DNA of 64,000 nt from Mucilaginibacter terrenus (GTDB lineage Bacteria; Bacteroidota; Bacteroidia; Sphingobacteriales; Sphingobacteriaceae), in contig NZ_QWDE01000003.1 in assembly GCF_003432065.1 (NCBI RefSeq), forward strand, positions 248,001 to 312,000, in the 5' to 3' direction. The translations under genes and the position numbers were made by a program. This document shows positions 53,240 to 63,264 of this stretch, piece by piece; position 1 is the first letter of the stretch, and each line of letters opens with the position of its first letter. Below the pieces are notes generated by a model. That model worked only from the letters and a program-made list of their open reading frames with translations. It was not told the DNA's origin and ran no database searches.

Positions 53240-54463
53240 TTACCAGTGGTAAGTAAGTGATATACCAGGGATGTAAACATTGCTTTGGAACGTGCCCGAA
53301 AGCTGTGTCTCGATGTTGGTTTGCGTACGCTTGTACAAATGCTCATATTCGAACGAGAAATCCAGATCAAGCTGTTTGGTTAGCTTTGCGCCAACGCCGG
53401 CAGTAGCATACCACCTGTTTGCGTCAGGTACTTCTGGTGTTACGTAACCATCTCGTACCGCTGTGGAAGCGTAGCCTCCACCAAAGCGCAGCGCCACCTT
53501 TTCTATACCCTTGTATTCGGCACCGGCCCTTAATGCATAAGCATTCTTGTAGTTGCGTGGCGAGTAAGTATCCTGCAAGTTGGTTGTATTGGTGGCATAA
53601 TCAAAAGCCAGGGCTTTGTACGAGCTCCAGCCTACAAGGTTGGCATCAAATGCTACCAGCCATTTTTTGCTAACCGGATAGCCTAATCCCAAAGAAAGTG
53701 TCGCGGGCAGCGGAATACCCGAAGAGAATGTATTTGGCTGTGGGAAACTGGTCTGTAAAGAAGATGGCACAGTAAATATTGCATCGCCTTTATCAATATT
53801 GGTCTTAACTTTAGAACGGTAGCTTACCCCAACGTTAACACCCGATTCTGTTTTGAAGAACACGCCGGCATTCCACCCGTAACCTTTACCGGTTCCGTTT
53901 AGTCGTGCCTGGCCGGGGTTGCCATTCGCGTCGGCAAGAGGTATAGCACGCTGCAGATCAACAGAAGCGTGGTTGTAAACAAAACCCGCGCCAATGCTCA
54001 GGAAATCTGCAAGCTTTACGCTTATAGTAGGCTGTATAAATATCGCTTTCAGGTCAAGGCTTTCCAGCGCGTACCTGCCTGTCCACTCGTGTCCCCAATC
54101 GGTTAACCCGCCAAAAGGAGTATATACACCAAGTCCAAGTTTCCATGCTGCAGATTTTGGTCCCCAAATGGCGTAAGCATTAAATGGCGTCGCTACCCTG
54201 TTTTTAACAGAGTATTGGGCGTTTGAACCTGTTGGATTAAAAGTTGATTTAAACCACAGCGGGCTAATGCCGGCCTGTACGGAGTTTGATGGAAGCATAG
54301 CCACCGCACCAGGGTTAAAGAATACCGAGGCTCCATCCTGCAACAAGCCAGTACCGGTGTGGCCCATGGCAATCTGTTTTTGGCCACCAAGGTTCACCTG
54401 GAAACCTTGCGCGAAAGCAGATACAGGGCTACACCACATTAACAGTAGTAATAGTTTTTTCAT
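53240..54463 (-). CDS. OmpP1/FadL-type outer-membrane transporter
   Basis: 407 residues from the ATG at 54461-54463, which begins the signal peptide MKKLLLLLMWCSPVSAFAQ; an upstream ATG at 54511 lies inside the promoter box. After the signal the hatch region GGQKQIAMGHTGTGL and SVFFNPGAVAML is typical of FadL, followed by alternating beta strands and a terminal aromatic (YHW). Predicted to import hydrophobic compounds such as long-chain fatty acids. Operon partner: the SGNH lipoprotein. Confidence 0.92.
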   Translation of the reverse strand: MKKLLLLLMWCSPVSAFAQGFQVNLGGQKQIAMGHTGTGLLQDGASVFFNPGAVAMLPSNSVQAGISPLWFKSTFNPTGSNAQYSVKNRVATPFNAYAIWGPKSAAWKLGLGVYTPFGGLTDWGHEWTGRYALESLDLKAIFIQPTISVKLADFLSIGAGFVYNHASVDLQRAIPLADANGNPGQARLNGTGKGYGWNAGVFFKTESGVNVGVSYRSKVKTNIDKGDAIFTVPSSLQTSFPQPNTFSSGIPLPATLSLGLGYPVSKKWLVAFDANLVGWSSYKALAFDYATNTTNLQDTYSPRNYKNAYALRAGAEYKGIEKVALRFGGGYASTAVRDGYVTPEVPDANRWYATAGVGAKLTKQLDLDFSFEYEHLYKRTQTNIETQLSGTFQSNVYIPGISLTYHW

Positions 54464-54508
54464 TAACTGTAAGTTTAAGTATCTAATTTTAAATTTATAA
54501 TTGGGCAC

Positions 54509-54516
54509 CAAACTTA
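54509..54516 (-). promoter_or_regulatory. Bacteroidota -7 box for the FadL-SGNH operon (TAAGTTTG)
   Basis: The minus strand reads TAAGTTTG, a full TAnnTTTG match, 46 nt upstream of the chosen FadL ATG. Its position excludes the longer reading frame start at 54511. No clear -33 TTTG at 19 nt. Confidence 0.5.
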
Positions 54517-54586
54517 CTAAAAATGTTTTATAATATTCGTTGTGAAAAATCTTACCTTAAGTATGTAAATATTTGGTTATAAAACC

Positions 54587-54594
54587 TAACTTTG
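54587..54594 (+). promoter_or_regulatory. Bacteroidota -7 box for atpD-atpC (TAACTTTG)
   Basis: TAACTTTG matches TAnnTTTG, 74 nt upstream of the atpD ATG, giving a leader of about 65 nt. A TTTG word lies upstream but with too short a spacer (11 nt). Confidence 0.5.
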
Positions 54595-54664
54595 CGCCTC
54601 TGAAATAGTACCGTTTTGTAAGGAAGGTATCTGTTTCATTTAAAATTCTTTAAATACCAGGTAA

Positions 54665-56173
<1,509 letters not shown>

Positions 56174-56187
56174 TAGAATCAAGAAAT

Positions 56188-56243
56188 AAGAATCAAGAAT
56201 TAAGATAGCGGGCGGTTGTCCAAACTCTTAGGTCTTGATTCTT
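56188..56243. repeat. AATCAAGA-type inverted repeat between atpD and atpC
   Basis: AAGAATCAAGA (56188-56198) and TCTTGATTCTT (56233-56243) are perfect 11-bp complements around 34 nt. Further partial copies of AATCAAGAA lie on the left side and CTTGAATCT on the right, so the 84-bp gap is largely built from one word and its complement. It could set the atpD:atpC ratio through RNA structure, or be a repeat element. Confidence 0.55.
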
Positions 56244-56257
56244 GAATCTGACCAGAT

Positions 56258-56509
56258 ATGACATTAGAAATTCTTACTCCTGATAAAAAAGTATTCGAAG
56301 GCGAAGCAGCTTCCGTTGTGTTGCCGGGTGCTTTAGGTTCATTCGAAATATTAGATAACCACGCTCCTATCATTTCAACTTTAAATGATGGCAAGCTAAC
56401 TATCAGAACCAAGACAAAGCAAGAGGATATCTTTTTTATAAAAGGTGGTGTAGTAGAAGCTGTAAACAACAAAGTAACTGTGCTTGCTGAGGGTATCACC
56501 CACAAGTAA
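56258..56509 (+). CDS. atpC: F1Fo ATP synthase subunit epsilon, short form
   Basis: 83 residues: MTLEILTPDKKVFEGEA, LPGALGSFEILDNHAPII and VLAEGITHK. This is the N-terminal beta-sandwich of epsilon only; the C-terminal two-helix domain of about 45 residues that inhibits ATP hydrolysis in many bacteria is missing. The stop is followed by a clear terminator, so the shortness is not a frameshift by appearance. It couples the central stalk to the c-ring. Confidence 0.93.
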   Translation: MTLEILTPDKKVFEGEAASVVLPGALGSFEILDNHAPIISTLNDGKLTIRTKTKQEDIFFIKGGVVEAVNNKVTVLAEGITHK

Positions 56510-56530
56510 GAGACAGACGCTTAGATATTG

Positions 56531-56561
56531 AAACGCCTGGGCATATGCCCGGGCGTTTTTG
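56531..56561 (+). terminator. Terminator of the atpD-atpC operon
   Basis: AAACGCCTGGGCA (56531-56543) and TGCCCGGGCGTTT (56546-56558) pair over 13 bp with one T-G pair, around CATATG, followed by a T-rich tract. It lies 22 nt after the atpC stop and also before the 3' end of the convergent gene at 56571. Confidence 0.85.
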
Positions 56562-56570
56562 TTTGTAAAA

Positions 56571-57482
56571 CTATCTAGTACTACTTGATATGTTAAACAA
56601 CATTTCAACAGGGAACTTAAGCCCGCCTGGAAATTGTGGACAGTCTTTTATATCTCCTGTTGCTTTAAGGTTTCTTACTACGCTTATATTTACAGGCCAT
56701 CCGGTATTTGAATTTATTACGATTTTCTTTTTAATGGTTCCACCTACATCAATCATTCGCATCATCAAGCCATTTGAACTCCGGTAATCCGGTGAGGGTC
56801 CTGCTCTTAAAGTACCCTCACCAGTAATTACACATACATTATTATTGACTGCTGATAAAAAGTATTTTGTATCCATTGTCGCCCGGACGCTCGATTCTAA
56901 ATTCTGGTTAACTGTCCAGGAGTAATTTAAATCTACAGCATCCTTAGGTACTAATGTAAAAGCGTCAAAATACGTGTTCCTTATAACACGTTTATCAAAC
57001 AAGCTACGTACAGCTGTTAGTAGTTGCAGTTTTTTCTGATCACTCAAATTAGAAACACTATCAAAGGATGAATTAAATAGTTTATCAGCATCTTCCACTG
57101 CCATCAAACTGCCATATCGACTAACTACAATGTGAAAAACCTTGTGCTTCATTAATGACGCTAGTTCTGTAAGTGTTCCGCTCATGTCTGGCATTTCGTT
57201 TAAAATCAAACCGTCTATATTTATCTTAACGGATAGTCGTTCGAACTGAACCTCCAACCGGTAGGCGGTATCTAGTACATCAGTTACTTTGTGAGATGAA
57301 AGCGAAGATATTTGCACCCCTGCCATTGTTTTTTTTCCCGGAAAATACTGGTTTGTTGTCATTGCAACATTTGTGTTAAGATAATAAACACTATCTTTTT
57401 TCAGTCGCAGAGTAAGTCGAGCTTGCTGTCCGTTTACGCAAACGGCAGTAAATAGTAATACAAAGGTTAGGTATATCTTCAT
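56571..57482 (-). CDS. Secreted protein of unknown function
   Basis: 303 residues with a signal peptide (MKIYLTFVLLFTAVCVNGQ, likely cleaved after Gly/Gln). The mature part is beta-rich: LRLKKDSVYYLNTN, a ValPheHis block around KVFHIVVSRYGSLMAVED, and a C-terminal region with TIKKKIVINSNTGWPVNI. The pattern resembles DUF6263-like Bacteroidota proteins, but I am not certain. No catalytic motif is visible. It is convergent with atpC and divergent from ilvD, with its own upstream region. Confidence 0.7.
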   Translation of the reverse strand: MKIYLTFVLLFTAVCVNGQQARLTLRLKKDSVYYLNTNVAMTTNQYFPGKKTMAGVQISSLSSHKVTDVLDTAYRLEVQFERLSVKINIDGLILNEMPDMSGTLTELASLMKHKVFHIVVSRYGSLMAVEDADKLFNSSFDSVSNLSDQKKLQLLTAVRSLFDKRVIRNTYFDAFTLVPKDAVDLNYSWTVNQNLESSVRATMDTKYFLSAVNNNVCVITGEGTLRAGPSPDYRSSNGLMMRMIDVGGTIKKKIVINSNTGWPVNISVVRNLKATGDIKDCPQFPGGLKFPVEMLFNISSSTR

Positions 57483-57873
57483 TATTATAATAAGCTTGTC
57501 TAAGATGGGATTTTCTTTTAACGTCTGAAATCAGCTAAACACCCTAATGCGAATTTTTTTCTGAAACGCGAAAAATTTTTCTCAACCGGCTCCATTTCAC
57601 GCAGAATTTTGGCATGTTGCTATGCATGCATAAAAATTATACCGAATACCGTTTTAAACTTTGGTATAAGGTGTAAAATATTTAATTTTGTTAAATACCG
57701 ATTTAAAAGAATTATAAACTAAATAAATATATTATAAAAAACTTAATTCTTATTTCACTTTTTTGTTTTAGCGTATTGCTATTCGAAATGGCTATACCTA
57801 CCTTACAAATACACAATTGAACCTTAATATTTAACAAGTTTATCAGTTTACGCAGATCGTAACTATACAAAAA
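57483..57873 (+). other. 391-bp intergenic region with the ilv promoter and a long leader
   Basis: A/T-rich gap. It holds the ilvD promoter (57660-57690) and a leader of about 180 nt. In the leader an 8-bp stem (AAGAATTA 57707-57714 / TAATTCTT 57744-57751) is followed by a T-rich stretch, and a 10-codon ORF (57788-57820, MAIPTLQIHN) with two Ile and one Leu codons lies upstream of ilvD. TTATACC (57637-57643) and GGTATAA (57663-57669) flank the -33 box as a possible operator. Regulatory roles are inferred. Confidence 0.5.
57660..57690 (+). promoter_or_regulatory. Perfect Bacteroidota promoter for ilvD (TTTG-N19-TAATTTTG)
   Basis: TTTG at 57660-57663, exactly 19 nt, then TAATTTTG at 57683-57690. 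Both boxes and the spacer match the Bacteroidota primary sigma consensus. Expected start of transcription is about 57696, leaving a leader of about 178 nt before the ilvD ATG. Confidence 0.75.
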
Positions 57874-59580
57874 ATGAGTTCATCATCAGATACCTCGTCG
57901 GCTGTAGAATTAAATAAGTACAGCAAAACTTTTACACAAGACCCTACCCAACCGGCCGCTCAGGCCATGCTTTACGGCATCGGCTTAACGGACGATGATA
58001 TGAAGAAAGCACAGGTAGGTGTAGTGAGCATGGGATACGATGGTAACACCTGCAACATGCACCTTAATGATCTTGCCCAGTTGGTAAAACAAGGGGTATG
58101 GGATGAAGATCTTGTGGGTCTAATTTTCCATACCATTGGCGTAAGCGATGGCATGAGCAATGGCACGGAAGGTATGCGTTACTCGCTGGTGAGCCGCGAT
58201 ATTATTGCAGACTCGATAGAAGCGGTTGTGGGCGCACAATATTATGACGGACTGATAGCTCTCCCCGGCTGTGATAAGAACATGCCCGGGTCGGTAATGG
58301 CAATGGGCCGATTAAACCGCCCATCTATAATGGTGTATGGCGGTACTATTAAGCCGGGCCATTGGAAAGGTGAAGACCTTAACATTGTATCAGCCTTTGA
58401 AGCGCTGGGTAAAAAAATAGCCGGACAGATTGATGACATCGATTTTATGGGTGTTATTAAAAATGCTTGCCCCAGCGCCGGTGCTTGCGGTGGTGTTTAC
58501 ACTGCAAATACTATGGCGGCGGCTATTGAAGCATTGGGTATGAGCTTGCCTTACTCCTCTTCAAACCCTGCATTAAGTGAAGCAAAAAAAGCCGAGTGCC
58601 TGGCAGCAGGTAAGGCTATAAAGATATTGCTGGAGCGCGACATCAAGCCGTCGGACATCATGACGCGTGACGCGTTTGAAAACGCTATGGTGATAATTAT
58701 GGTACTGGGCGGATCTACAAACGCCGTGCTGCACCTTATTGCTATGGCTAAAAGCATAGGCGTAAAACTTACCCAGGACGATTTTCAGGAAGTAAGTAAC
58801 CGCATACCGTTGTTGGCTGACATGAAGCCAAGCGGCAAATATATGATGGAAGACCTGCACAATGTAGGTGGTGTTCCGGCCGTGATGAAGTACTGCCTGC
58901 AACAGGGTTGGCTGCATGGAGATTGCCTTACCGTAACCGGTAAAACCATTGCAGAGAACCTTGCAGAAGTACCAGAACTGGACTTCGAAACACAAAAAAT
59001 CATATTGCCTGTAGAGAAGCCGATTAAAGCTACAGGCCACTTGCAAATATTATATGGCAACATTGCCGAAGGTGGTAGCGTAGCCAAGATCACCGGTAAA
59101 GAAGGTGAGCGCTTTGAAGGCCCTGCCCGCGTGTTTGACGGCGAGTTTGAACTGATTGCCGGGATACAGAGCGGTCGCGTTAAACAAGGCGACGTTGTAG
59201 TAATCCGCAATGTTGGGCCTAAAGGTGCCCCTGGTATGCCCGAAATGCTAAAGCCAACTTCGGCCATATTCGGTGCAGGCCTGGGTAGTTCGGTAGCATT
59301 GATCACTGATGGACGCTTTAGCGGTGGTACACACGGCTTTGTGGTTGGCCACATCACACCGGAAGCTTACGACGGCGGTGCTATAGCACTTGTAAAAGAC
59401 GAGGACCGCATCCTGATAGATGCTGTTAACCGCACCATCAATTTGATGATAAGCGACGAAGAAATGGCGTCCCGTAAGGCAGCATGGCAGCAACCACCGC
59501 TTAAGGTAAGCAAAGGTTTGCTATACCGGTATGCCAAAACCGTTACTAACGCGGCAGAAGGTTGTGTAACCGACGAATAA
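57874..59580 (+). CDS. ilvD: Dihydroxy-acid dehydratase
   Basis: 568 residues. Dehydrates dihydroxy-isovalerate and dihydroxy-methylvalerate to the 2-keto acids of valine/leucine and isoleucine synthesis. Iron-sulphur and active-site motifs: [19 protein letters not shown] (about 130-148), [16 protein letters not shown] (about 202-217) and [14 protein letters not shown] near the C-terminus. First gene of the ilv-leu operon; the ilvB start follows after 82 bp. Confidence 0.98.
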   Translation: MSSSSDTSSAVELNKYSKTFTQDPTQPAAQAMLYGIGLTDDDMKKAQVGVVSMGYDGNTCNMHLNDLAQLVKQGVWDEDLVGLIFHTIGVSDGMSNGTEGMRYSLVSRDIIADSIEAVVGAQYYDGLIALPGCDKNMPGSVMAMGRLNRPSIMVYGGTIKPGHWKGEDLNIVSAFEALGKKIAGQIDDIDFMGVIKNACPSAGACGGVYTANTMAAAIEALGMSLPYSSSNPALSEAKKAECLAAGKAIKILLERDIKPSDIMTRDAFENAMVIIMVLGGSTNAVLHLIAMAKSIGVKLTQDDFQEVSNRIPLLADMKPSGKYMMEDLHNVGGVPAVMKYCLQQGWLHGDCLTVTGKTIAENLAEVPELDFETQKIILPVEKPIKATGHLQILYGNIAEGGSVAKITGKEGERFEGPARVFDGEFELIAGIQSGRVKQGDVVVIRNVGPKGAPGMPEMLKPTSAIFGAGLGSSVALITDGRFSGGTHGFVVGHITPEAYDGGAIALVKDEDRILIDAVNRTINLMISDEEMASRKAAWQQPPLKVSKGLLYRYAKTVTNAAEGCVTDE

Positions 59581-59662
59581 ACACTGCCTTACTTAATAAA
59601 ACAGACAAAACACCCAAATACAATTATACCGGTGAAATACAGTAGCCATAATTATTAATCCA

Positions 59663-61411
59663 ATGGAAGTAGCACAGCAAGAGATAGGTGCAGTTGCAGT
59701 TCAGCCAGCAACGGTACCGGTAACACAAGTATCAGGTTCAGTAGCTTTACTGGAAGCACTGATTGTGGAAGGCGTGGATACTATTTTTGGCTATCCAGGT
59801 GGCGCTATTATGCCTATTTACGACGCGTTGTATGACTATAAGGAAAAACTTAACCACATACTGGTACGCCATGAACAGGGCGGCATACATGCAGGCCAAG
59901 GTTATGCGCGTACTTCCGGCAAAGTGGGTGTGGTATTTGCAACCAGCGGCCCGGGTGCAACCAACCTGGTTACCGGCCTTGCAGATGCGCAGATAGATAG
60001 CACACCGCTGGTATGTATTACCGGGCAGGTATTTGCACACCTGTTAGGTACCGATGCTTTCCAGGAGACAGATGTAATTAATATAACCACACCGGTAACT
60101 AAATGGAATTACCAGGTTACAGATGCTAACGAGATTCCTGAAGTTATTGCTAAAGCCTTCTACATCGCTAAAAGCGGACGTCCGGGGCCTGTGCTTATCG
60201 ACATAACTAAGAACGCTCAGATTCAGAAATTCGACTACCAGGGTTACACGCCTTGCAAGCATATACGCAGCTACAGGCCAAAACCTATCGTTAGGTCTCA
60301 ATACATCCAGCAGGCAGCAGAGCTTATTAACCAGGCTAAAAAGCCATTTGTTCTATGGGGTCAGGGCGTGATATTGGGCAGTGCGGAACAGGAGTTTAAA
60401 ACATTCATAGAAAAGAGCGGCATCCCTGCTGCATGGACAATACTAGGCGCGGGTGCTATCCCTACAGATCATGAACTTAATGTAGGCATGCTGGGCATGC
60501 ACGGCAATTACGGTCCTAATGTGCTTACTAACGAGTGCGATGTACTTATTGCGATAGGCATGCGTTTTGACGACCGCGTAACCGGCCGGCTGGACAAGTA
60601 TGCTAAGCAGGCTAAGGTGATTCATTTGGATATAGATCCGGCGGAGATTGACAAAAATGTAGTAAGCACCGTACCTGTATGGGGCGACTGCAAAGAAACC
60701 TTACCGTTGTTAACCCAACTGGTAGAAGCTAAACAGCATACCGAATGGGTAAATAAATTCAAAGAGTTTGCTGATAAAGAAATTGAAGCCGTAATATTTG
60801 ACGAGTTAAACCCCGGCGATGGCGAAATGACCATGGGCGAGGTAATTAAGCACCTTAATGATCTCACCGGTGGTGAGGCTATTATCGTAAGCGACGTTGG
60901 CCAGCACCAGATGGTGGCCTGCCGTTACGCCAGGCTCAACAACACCCGCAGTAATGTGACCAGCGGTGGCTTAGGCACGATGGGCTTTGCCCTTCCTGCT
61001 GCTATTGGTGCCAAGTTTGGCGCACAGGACCGCGATGTGGTCGCCATTATAGGCGATGGCGGTTTCCAGATGACCTTACAGGAACTGGGCACCATCATGC
61101 AAAGCGGCATCAACGTAAAAATTATCATTCTCAATAACCGCTTCCTGGGCATGGTGCGCCAGTGGCAGGAACTTTTCAACGAGCGTCGCTATTCGTTCGT
61201 GGATATCCAAAGCCCCGACTTTGTTACCGTTGCTAAGGGGTATGGCATTGCAGGCAAATCAATAGATGACCGTGCAAACCTTTCTTCATCGTTGAAAGAA
61301 ATGCTGGAGCATAACGGCTCGTACCTGCTGGAAGTTATGGTACGAAAAGAAAACAACGTGTTCCCGATGGTACCACAGGGATGCAGTGTAGCAGAAATAA
61401 GGTTAAAGTAA
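59663..61411 (+). CDS. ilvB: Acetolactate synthase, large subunit
   Basis: 582 residues, TPP- and FAD-dependent. Condenses two pyruvates, or pyruvate with 2-ketobutyrate. GYPGGAIMPIYDAL, the catalytic Glu in HEQGGIHAGQGYAR (about 74), central FAD-fold domain with ECDVLIAIGMRFDDR, and the TPP/Mg2+ motif GDGGFQMTLQEL (about 469) with LNNRFLGMVRQWQ. The regulatory subunit gene follows after 26 bp, so the two are likely made together. Confidence 0.97.
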   Translation: MEVAQQEIGAVAVQPATVPVTQVSGSVALLEALIVEGVDTIFGYPGGAIMPIYDALYDYKEKLNHILVRHEQGGIHAGQGYARTSGKVGVVFATSGPGATNLVTGLADAQIDSTPLVCITGQVFAHLLGTDAFQETDVINITTPVTKWNYQVTDANEIPEVIAKAFYIAKSGRPGPVLIDITKNAQIQKFDYQGYTPCKHIRSYRPKPIVRSQYIQQAAELINQAKKPFVLWGQGVILGSAEQEFKTFIEKSGIPAAWTILGAGAIPTDHELNVGMLGMHGNYGPNVLTNECDVLIAIGMRFDDRVTGRLDKYAKQAKVIHLDIDPAEIDKNVVSTVPVWGDCKETLPLLTQLVEAKQHTEWVNKFKEFADKEIEAVIFDELNPGDGEMTMGEVIKHLNDLTGGEAIIVSDVGQHQMVACRYARLNNTRSNVTSGGLGTMGFALPAAIGAKFGAQDRDVVAIIGDGGFQMTLQELGTIMQSGINVKIIILNNRFLGMVRQWQELFNERRYSFVDIQSPDFVTVAKGYGIAGKSIDDRANLSSSLKEMLEHNGSYLLEVMVRKENNVFPMVPQGCSVAEIRLK

Positions 61412-61437
61412 TACCCTGACGGGAATAAAACTTAAAA

Positions 61438-62043
61438 ATGGAAACATTAGAGAACCAAAAGCAGGAGTTTAATATCACGGTTTATACCGAGAACCAAATA
61501 GGTTTGCTTAGCCGCATTGCAATTATATTTACTCGCCGCAAGATTAATATTGATAGCCTTAATACCTCACCATCAGAGATAGAAAGTATCCACCGCTTTA
61601 ACATTGTAATAAACGAAAGCGAAGAGGTAGTACGTAAGCTTACCCGCCAGATAGAAAAACAGGTAGAGGTACTTAAAGTGTATTACCACACCAATGATGA
61701 CGTGGTTTGGCAGGAGCTGGCGCTCTACAAAATGTCTACAGATGTTATTGCTGAAAAAATCAGCGTAGAGCGTTTACTGCGCGAGAATGGTGCACGTGCT
61801 GTGGTTATCCGTAAAGACTATACCGTATTTGAGGCAACGGGTCATCGCGAAGAAACAGATAACCTGATCAAGATCCTGCAGCCTTATGGTCTTATAGAAT
61901 TTGTACGCAGCGCACGTGTAGCTATCATTAAACAAAGCGACGGTTTTAACCGCAAACTTCGCGAATTTGAAAGGCTTGAACCAGGCGAGGATGTAGTAGA
62001 GAACGAATACCTTAACCAGGGACAGAAGGTCTTTACCATGTAA
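61438..62043 (+). CDS. ilvN: Acetolactate synthase, regulatory subunit
   Basis: 201 residues. N-terminal ACT domain (about 10-85: NITVYTENQIGLLSRIAIIFTRR, EVLKVYYHTN) binds valine and sets feedback inhibition of IlvB; the C-terminal domain (about 95-180; AVVIRKDYTVFEATGHREET) contacts the catalytic subunit. The length is larger than E. coli IlvN and similar to IlvH-type subunits, so it is probably valine-sensitive. Confidence 0.95.
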   Translation: METLENQKQEFNITVYTENQIGLLSRIAIIFTRRKINIDSLNTSPSEIESIHRFNIVINESEEVVRKLTRQIEKQVEVLKVYYHTNDDVVWQELALYKMSTDVIAEKISVERLLRENGARAVVIRKDYTVFEATGHREETDNLIKILQPYGLIEFVRSARVAIIKQSDGFNRKLREFERLEPGEDVVENEYLNQGQKVFTM

Positions 62044-62122
62044 TCGTAGTAAATAAATAAACGTTATAAATCACAATAAATTAGTGAAATCACCTTAACG
62101 GGTGTAATCAAAAACAAAAACA

Positions 62123-63181
62123 ATGGCAAAATTAAATTTCGGCGGTACCGAAGAAAATGTAGTTACCCGCGACGAGTTCCCTTTATCAAAAGCGCAGGAA
62201 GTATTGAAGGACGAAGTAGTAGCCGTTATTGGCTATGGCGTTCAGGGTCCGGGCCAGGCGCTTAATCAAAAAGACAACGGCATTAACGTAATTGTTGGCC
62301 AGCGTAAAAATTCAAAAACCTGGGATAAAGCTGTAAGTGACGGCTTTGTACCGGGCGAAACCCTTTTTGAAATTGAAGAAGCCCTTGAAAAAGGTACCAT
62401 CATCTGCTACCTGTTAAGCGATGCCGCTCAAATTGAACTTTGGCCAACTGTTAAAAAGCACCTTACCCCTGGTAAAGCGCTTTATTTCTCACATGGTTTT
62501 GGTATTACCTTTAACGAGCAGACCGGCATAGTCCCTCCTGCTGATGTGGATGTGTTCCTGGTTGCCCCTAAAGGTTCAGGCACTTCATTGCGCCGTATGT
62601 TCCTGCAGGGCCGTGGCTTAAATTCAAGCTACGCTATTTTCCAGGATGCTACAGGCAAAGCACAGGAGCGCGTTATTGCCTTGGGTATTGCTGTAGGCAG
62701 CGGTTACCTGTTCGAAACCGATTTCAAAAAAGAAGTATTCAGTGACCTTACCGGCGAGCGTGGTACTTTAATGGGCTGTATCCAGGGTATTTTTGCTGCA
62801 CAGTACGAAGTATTGCGCACCAACGGGCACTCTCCTTCAGAGGCATTTAACGAAACCGTTGAAGAACTTACACAGTCGCTTATGCCATTGGTTGCCGAGA
62901 ACGGTATGGACTGGATGTACGCCAACTGCTCTACCACTGCACAGCGTGGTGCGCTGGACTGGTGGAAGAAATTCCGTGATGCTACCAAACCAGTGTTTGA
63001 AGACCTTTACAAGAGCGTAGCTACGGGTGTTGAGTCACAAAAATCTATCGACTCTAACAGCAAGTCTGACTACCGCGAAAAATTAAACGAAGAATTACGC
63101 GAACTACGCGAAAGCGAAATGTGGCAGGCAGGCAAAACTGTACGCAGTTTACGCCCTGAGAACCAGGCTGTAGAAGCGTAA
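62123..63181 (+). CDS. ilvC: Ketol-acid reductoisomerase
   Basis: 352 residues, class I form. Rossmann motif GYGVQGPGQALN (about 37-48) followed by the cofactor loop VGQRKNSKTW, whose basic/Ser residues suggest NADPH. The C-terminal knotted domain has the Mg2+ ligands in DLTGERGTLMGCIQG and the Glu in EELTQSL. Fourth gene of the operon; an 83-bp gap with a hairpin separates it from leuC. Confidence 0.97.
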   Translation: MAKLNFGGTEENVVTRDEFPLSKAQEVLKDEVVAVIGYGVQGPGQALNQKDNGINVIVGQRKNSKTWDKAVSDGFVPGETLFEIEEALEKGTIICYLLSDAAQIELWPTVKKHLTPGKALYFSHGFGITFNEQTGIVPPADVDVFLVAPKGSGTSLRRMFLQGRGLNSSYAIFQDATGKAQERVIALGIAVGSGYLFETDFKKEVFSDLTGERGTLMGCIQGIFAAQYEVLRTNGHSPSEAFNETVEELTQSLMPLVAENGMDWMYANCSTTAQRGALDWWKKFRDATKPVFEDLYKSVATGVESQKSIDSNSKSDYREKLNEELRELRESEMWQAGKTVRSLRPENQAVEA

Positions 63182-63187
63182 TAAATA

Positions 63188-63245
63188 GTAGCAGTGGTAG
63201 TTTCAGGTAGCAGTTATTAAGTGCTGCTGCAACCGCCACTGCTAC
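63188..63245. repeat. GTAGCAGTGG inverted repeat between ilvC and leuC
   Basis: GTAGCAGTGG (63188-63197) and CCACTGCTAC (63236-63245) are perfect 10-bp complements; a second pair of the same word (GGTAGCAG, CTGCTGC) lies inside. The whole 83-bp gap is made mostly of this word. It may act as an RNA-processing or partial terminator element between ilvC and leuC, or be a repeat element. Confidence 0.55.
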
Positions 63246-63264
63246 TTTCATAATTTGTAAGAAC

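Noticed and set aside
58785-59357. 190-codon minus-strand frame inside ilvD
   Set aside because: Opposite the conserved C-terminal half of ilvD; no domain, no start context.
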